From Methanomicrobia archaeon (lineage in GTDB: Archaea > Methanobacteriota_B > Thermococci > Methanofastidiosales > NM3): a stretch of 7,916 bases of DNA. The translations under genes were made by a program, and so were the position numbers. This document shows, piece by piece, positions 4,526-7,916 of the stretch; position 1 is the stretch's first letter; the number at the start of each line of letters is the position of its first letter. The notes beneath the pieces are model-generated. The model had not been told where the DNA came from. It did not search any database and saw only the letters and a list, made by a program, of their open reading frames with translations. Where the stretch lies: NCBI GenBank assembly GCA_030603445.1, contig JAUVXU010000029.1, positions 1 to 7,916 on the forward strand. The letters are read 5' to 3'.

Positions 4526-7500
4526 ATGTCTAAATTACTCAAAATCCTCCACGTGGAAGACGATTTCGATTATTCTGATATGTTTCAGCTGCAAATGAAC
4601 AGAATTGCCAAAAGAAAACAAGAAGAAGAATTCTCATTTGTTCTTGTCCCCTCTGTTGAAGAAGCTATTCAAAAGATAGATGAAAAAGAATACGACTGCA
4701 TAGTCTGCGACTATCAGATTATTGGGGGAAATGGTCTTGATATTCTCAAGGAAATGAGAAAGAGAAATGTCTTTACACCAATCATATTTCTAACAGGGCA
4801 GGGCGACGAGCAAGTGGCCCGGGAAGCATTTGTTCATGGGGCAAACGACTACTTCACAAAGGATGTTGGATTTGTAGGATATGACAGGATATACAACTCC
4901 ATATTAAGGTATATGGAGCTTTTCGAAACCAGCATGCAAAAGAAAGAAGCTGAGAACAAGTATCAAACTATCTTTGAAACAGGAAGCACCGCCATCGTCA
5001 TGCTTGAAGAGGACAGGACGATATCGCTTGTAAACTCGAAGTTTGAAGAACTTAGTGGTTATACCAAGGAAGAAGTGGAAAACAGGAAAAAATGGACAGA
5101 GTTTGTCACAAAAGACGATCTGGAGCGGATGAAAAAGTACCATCGGAACAGAAGGGTCGATGGGAAAAGCGCCCCAAGCGAATATGAGTTTCAATTCGTG
5201 ACTAAGGACGGAGGCGTGAGGGACATTTTCCTATCTGTTGGAATGATACCGGGAACGAAAAGAAGTGTGGCGTCCTTTTTGGATATAACAGAAGAGAAGA
5301 GAATAAACAAGCGCATCGAACACCTAAACAGCGTTCTTAAAGCCATACGAAATGTCAATCAGATGGTAGTAAAGGAAAGGGACAAAAACACCCTTCTCCA
5401 GAAGACCTGCGATACACTCATAGAAACACGTGGCTACACCGCAGCATGGATTGGGCTCTTAAAGGATGGCAATGATTTTTCCGTTATCAAGGGCGCAGGC
5501 CTTGGGAAGTATATTTCTCGATTCGCCAAAGAGATGTTGGCAGGGAATCGTCCCTACTGCATCAAGGAAGCACTATCCAGAAAAGAGGACATTATGTTGT
5601 TTTACAGCAGGGGCGAGGAGTGCAAAGACTGCTTTTTCAAAGACTCCCACCCCGAAGAGGGCGTTGCAATAATGCGAATCGAGTATGAAAATGAGCTTTT
5701 CGGACTGCTTGCAATAATACTTGCCCCAGATATGACCGTTGATGAAGAAGAGAAAGAACTCTTGAGTGAAGTTGCTGGCGATGTTGCATTTTCCCTTCAT
5801 ATGATGAGTTTAGAAGAGAAACGAAAAGAAGCAGAAGAGAATTTGCGAAAAGAAAAAGACAGGGCACAAAAATATCTTGATGTCGCCGGAGTAATGATTT
5901 ACCTCCTTGATAAGGATTATAATATCATACAAATCAACAAAAGAGGCTGTGAGATATTAGGATACGATGATGACAAGGATATCGTCGGCAGGAATTGGGT
6001 CGATAATTTTATTCCTGAAAAATATAAAGATAATATGAAAACAACTCTGGATAAAGTGATATCCGGGAAGACAGGGATTATCGAATATAATGAAAATTCA
6101 ATTTTAGATAAAAATGGAGAAGAGAGGATCCTTGCATGGCAGGACACCCTGATAAAAGATGAAAATGACATCTGTATTCTGACCTCGGGAGAAGATATTA
6201 CAGAAAAAAAGAAAGCAGAAAAACGCATCAACCACCTAAACAGCGTTCTTAAAGCCATACGAAATATTAACCAACTAGTGGTAAGGGATAAAAATAAGGA
6301 AACCATGCTGCAAATGACTTGTAATATTCTAACCGAAGCTCGTGGTTACGAAGCCATTATAATAGCCTCATTAAATGACAAAAATAATTTCGATACTGTA
6401 AAATATAATGGTTTTAATAAAGACATTCCTATTTTCTGCAAGCAAGTAAAAGCAGACAATTACCCCCTCTGTATCAGCAAGGCTCTGGACAACAATGAAT
6501 TAATAAGGATAATTGATAAAACAACGGCAAAAGAAGATTGTTTTTTTGCAAACACGTGCATAGGCAAAGAAGTTGCAATCGTACGAATTGAACATAATAA
6601 AAAACTTATGGGAATTCTTATCATCATGCTTTCCGGCGATGTGTTGATTGATGATGAGGAAAAGGAACTTTTGACCGAAGTTACCGGCGATTTAGGTTTT
6701 GCTCTTCACAATATACAACTTGAGAAGGCCCATAAAACATCAGAAATGATGCTAAAGGAAAGTGAAGACCGATTTAGAAATCTATTCAATAACATAGCCA
6801 ACTCAGTAGCTGTTTATGAAGCAATAGATGAGGGCAATGATTTTGTAATTAAGGATTTAAACAACGCAGGGGAAAAAATAGAGTGCATGAACAAGAAGGA
6901 TATCATAGGAAAGCGCGTGACAGAAGTATTTCCTGGAGTAAAAGAATCCGGCATATTTAATATATTTCAAAGGGTATGGAGAACCGGAAAATCAGAATAC
7001 TTCCCTGAAGCAGTTTATAAGGATGAACGCGGCCCAGGCAGCTGGAGGGAAAACTGGGTGTATAAATTGCCGAGCGGGGAAATAGTGGCAGTATATGATG
7101 ATATCACAAAAGGAAAACAGGTGCTAACGCAGCTGGAAAATAGCGAGAAACTTTACAAGACACTGTTTAACGATGCCCATGAAGGGATAATCTTAGTGAA
7201 CGAACATGAAAAAATAATCGATGCAAACAAAAAGTGTATCCAAATGTGTGGCTATGGTCCAGAGGAACTACTAATGATGAAGATATCTGATCTGCAATCC
7301 CCTAAACTACGTATGCAGCCCTTCCACCCAATATTTTCTAATTATTATCATACAAAAGATACGGTCTTTGAAACAAAGCTTATGAAAAAAGACGGGACAG
7401 AGCTAGATTGCGAGATCACAATCACAAAATTAGAAATAAATAATAAAAACATGTTTCTTTCCATCATACGAGACATTACCTTTCAAAAACATGCTAAGAA

Positions 7501-7831
7501 TCAACTTAAAAAACAAAAGGAAGAGCTTTCTGACTACGCCCATACTGTTGCACATAATCTAAAAAATCAGATAAATATCATTGAGGGATATATGGATTTA
7601 CAGTCAAAAGACAAAATTAACATTGATGAGTATACCCAAAGAACATCAAAGCATCTCAAGAAGCTAAAATTATCCATAATGCGCCAACTTCAATTGGCCG
7701 ATGCAGGAAGAATTATCGATCGTCCTGAAGATATCGATTTAAATATAATAATTGACAATGCTTCTAAAAATTATAGAGAATTACGATTAACTTCTATTTT
7801 TAGTTTTCTATCTGCTGTTTTCATGTTTTGA
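4526..7831 (+). CDS. Multi-domain sensor histidine kinase (REC-PAS-GAF-PAS-GAF-PAS-PAS-DHp) lacking its ATPase domain
   Basis: The protein has 1101 residues from the ATG at 4526; the in-frame TTG at 4517 is less likely. It has no signal peptide or membrane helix, so it is a cytoplasmic sensor. Residues 1-130 are a response-regulator receiver with acidic E11/D12/D13, phospho-acceptor Asp62, Thr90 and Lys112. PAS1 covers about 143-257 and GAF1 about 264-430. PAS2 (446-560) and GAF2 (567-733) repeat the same PAS-GAF module. PAS3 (744-863) is the methanogen-type PAS with GKRVTEVFPGV and RVWRTGKSEYFP. PAS4 (871-987) follows. A coiled segment then leads into the dimerisation/phosphoacceptor domain, YAHTVAHNLKNQINIIEGY (1004-1022), with His1010 as the likely phosphorylated residue. 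A linker (PEDIDLNIIIDNASKNY, 1067-1083) normally introduces the HATPase domain. The last 18 residues are then atypical and hydrophobic (RELRLTSIF...VFMF) and end at TGA. None of the ATP-binding N, G1 or G2 boxes is present. The gene is probably interrupted; it is divergent from the flavoprotein gene. Confidence 0.85.
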   Translation: MSKLLKILHVEDDFDYSDMFQLQMNRIAKRKQEEEFSFVLVPSVEEAIQKIDEKEYDCIVCDYQIIGGNGLDILKEMRKRNVFTPIIFLTGQGDEQVAREAFVHGANDYFTKDVGFVGYDRIYNSILRYMELFETSMQKKEAENKYQTIFETGSTAIVMLEEDRTISLVNSKFEELSGYTKEEVENRKKWTEFVTKDDLERMKKYHRNRRVDGKSAPSEYEFQFVTKDGGVRDIFLSVGMIPGTKRSVASFLDITEEKRINKRIEHLNSVLKAIRNVNQMVVKERDKNTLLQKTCDTLIETRGYTAAWIGLLKDGNDFSVIKGAGLGKYISRFAKEMLAGNRPYCIKEALSRKEDIMLFYSRGEECKDCFFKDSHPEEGVAIMRIEYENELFGLLAIILAPDMTVDEEEKELLSEVAGDVAFSLHMMSLEEKRKEAEENLRKEKDRAQKYLDVAGVMIYLLDKDYNIIQINKRGCEILGYDDDKDIVGRNWVDNFIPEKYKDNMKTTLDKVISGKTGIIEYNENSILDKNGEERILAWQDTLIKDENDICILTSGEDITEKKKAEKRINHLNSVLKAIRNINQLVVRDKNKETMLQMTCNILTEARGYEAIIIASLNDKNNFDTVKYNGFNKDIPIFCKQVKADNYPLCISKALDNNELIRIIDKTTAKEDCFFANTCIGKEVAIVRIEHNKKLMGILIIMLSGDVLIDDEEKELLTEVTGDLGFALHNIQLEKAHKTSEMMLKESEDRFRNLFNNIANSVAVYEAIDEGNDFVIKDLNNAGEKIECMNKKDIIGKRVTEVFPGVKESGIFNIFQRVWRTGKSEYFPEAVYKDERGPGSWRENWVYKLPSGEIVAVYDDITKGKQVLTQLENSEKLYKTLFNDAHEGIILVNEHEKIIDANKKCIQMCGYGPEELLMMKISDLQSPKLRMQPFHPIFSNYYHTKDTVFETKLMKKDGTELDCEITITKLEINNKNMFLSIIRDITFQKHAKNQLKKQKEELSDYAHTVAHNLKNQINIIEGYMDLQSKDKINIDEYTQRTSKHLKKLKLSIMRQLQLADAGRIIDRPEDIDLNIIIDNASKNYRELRLTSIFSFLSAVFMF
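5321..5353 (+). repeat. 33-base exact repeat, copy 1 (start of GAF1)
   Basis: This stretch encodes HLNSVLKAIRN at the start of the first GAF module (residues 266-276). It is identical at every base to 6233-6265, at a distance of 912 bases (304 codons), while the flanking module sequences have diverged substantially. Confidence 0.9.
6233..6265 (+). repeat. 33-base exact repeat, copy 2 (start of GAF2)
   Basis: This is the second copy, encoding the same eleven residues at 570-580 of the kinase. The 304-codon period equals the length of one PAS-GAF module, so the repeat marks an internal tandem duplication of the sensor part of the gene. Confidence 0.9.
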
Positions 7832-7850
7832 GTACTCCAAAAGGAGTACT
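7831..7850. repeat. Perfect hairpin overlapping the kinase stop codon
   Basis: AGTACTCC (7831-7838) and GGAGTACT (7843-7850) form an 8-bp perfect stem around an AAAA loop. Its first base is the last base of the kinase TGA stop. No T tract follows, so it is not a simple intrinsic terminator. It is the first of several consecutive hairpins and may belong to the end of a mobile element. Confidence 0.75.
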
Positions 7851-7893
7851 TACTGCCATCTATGCCCTTTTTGGGCATTTCCTGGCAGCAGTA
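7851..7893. repeat. Nested hairpin
   Basis: The inner stem is ATGCCC (7862-7867) with GGGCAT (7873-7878), closed by a TTTTT loop. It lies inside an outer stem of TACTG plus CCA (7851-7858) with TGG (7883-7885) and CAGTA (7889-7893), leaving three unpaired bases on the right side. The two-level structure suggests a folded RNA or a single-strand-recognised DNA end. Confidence 0.6.
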
Positions 7894-7895
7894 AA

Positions 7896-7916
7896 CCTGG
7901 CTTGCGCTAGGCCAGG
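7896..7916. repeat. Third hairpin at the window edge
   Basis: CCTGGC (7896-7901) pairs with GCCAGG (7911-7916) around a 9-base loop. The window ends exactly at the last paired base, so the structure may continue. CCTGGC also occurs at 7881-7886 in the preceding hairpin. Confidence 0.65.

Noticed and set aside
5637-6306. Long minus-strand open frames opposite the kinase gene
   Set aside because: They lie wholly inside a well-supported coding gene, have no promoter or start signal of their own, and their translations show no domain. They are shadows of the real frame.
7831-7850. Reading the first end hairpin as an ordinary intrinsic terminator of the kinase gene
   Set aside because: It overlaps the stop codon and has an A loop and no T tract after it. 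It is followed at once by further hairpins, so a simple terminator does not explain the region.
7831-7916. CRISPR array
   Set aside because: The hairpins differ in sequence from one another, and there are no regularly spaced identical repeats.

Overview
The window looks archaeal, most likely from a Euryarchaeote of the methanogen / Methanosarcinales-like kind. The evidence is indirect. AT-rich TATA boxes lie about 28 to 35 bases before the proposed start codons and most genes show no ribosome binding site, which fits leaderless transcripts. The one clear ribosome binding site is of the GGTGAT type. T tracts follow several genes. The gene content (a REC-PAS-GAF-PAS-GAF-PAS-PAS histidine kinase, a leucine-rich-repeat-variant protein, a DUF333 lipoprotein and a fumarate-reductase-like flavoprotein) is typical of methanogens. 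No rRNA, tRNA or taxonomic marker is present, so this placement is an inference.

Layout from left to right: (1) the C-terminal end of a membrane protein (1-154, +); (2) an alkyltransferase-like protein of the MGMT fold in which the active-site PCHR is replaced by PYWR (252-740, +); (3) a secreted lipoprotein with a DUF333 domain (874-1401, +), whose promoter carries a palindrome just upstream of the TATA box; (4) a 56-residue membrane protein on the minus strand (1512-1682), with a TATA box and an inverted repeat at its promoter; (5) an LRV/HEAT-like repeat protein (1857-2636, +), which converges with (6) a FAD-dependent oxidoreductase of the succinate dehydrogenase / fumarate reductase family (2650-4263, -); (7) a large sensor kinase (4526-7831, +) divergent from the flavoprotein; (8) a final 86 bases that fold into at least three hairpins.

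The genes appear to be mostly single transcription units, each with its own promoter; there is no obvious operon and no evident shared pathway. The most notable part is the right end. The kinase keeps its receiver, sensor and phosphoacceptor-histidine domains but stops before any ATP-binding domain, and its stop codon abuts a GC-richer block of consecutive hairpins. The simplest reading is that a mobile or repeated element interrupts the kinase gene and that the window ends inside that element. IS200/IS605-type ends are one possibility, but no transposase or other element gene is visible. A naturally ATPase-less signalling protein is the alternative. Other points worth a look are the substituted active-site positions in the alkyltransferase-like protein and in the flavoprotein, and the near-identical nucleotide block inside the duplicated PAS-GAF modules of the kinase.
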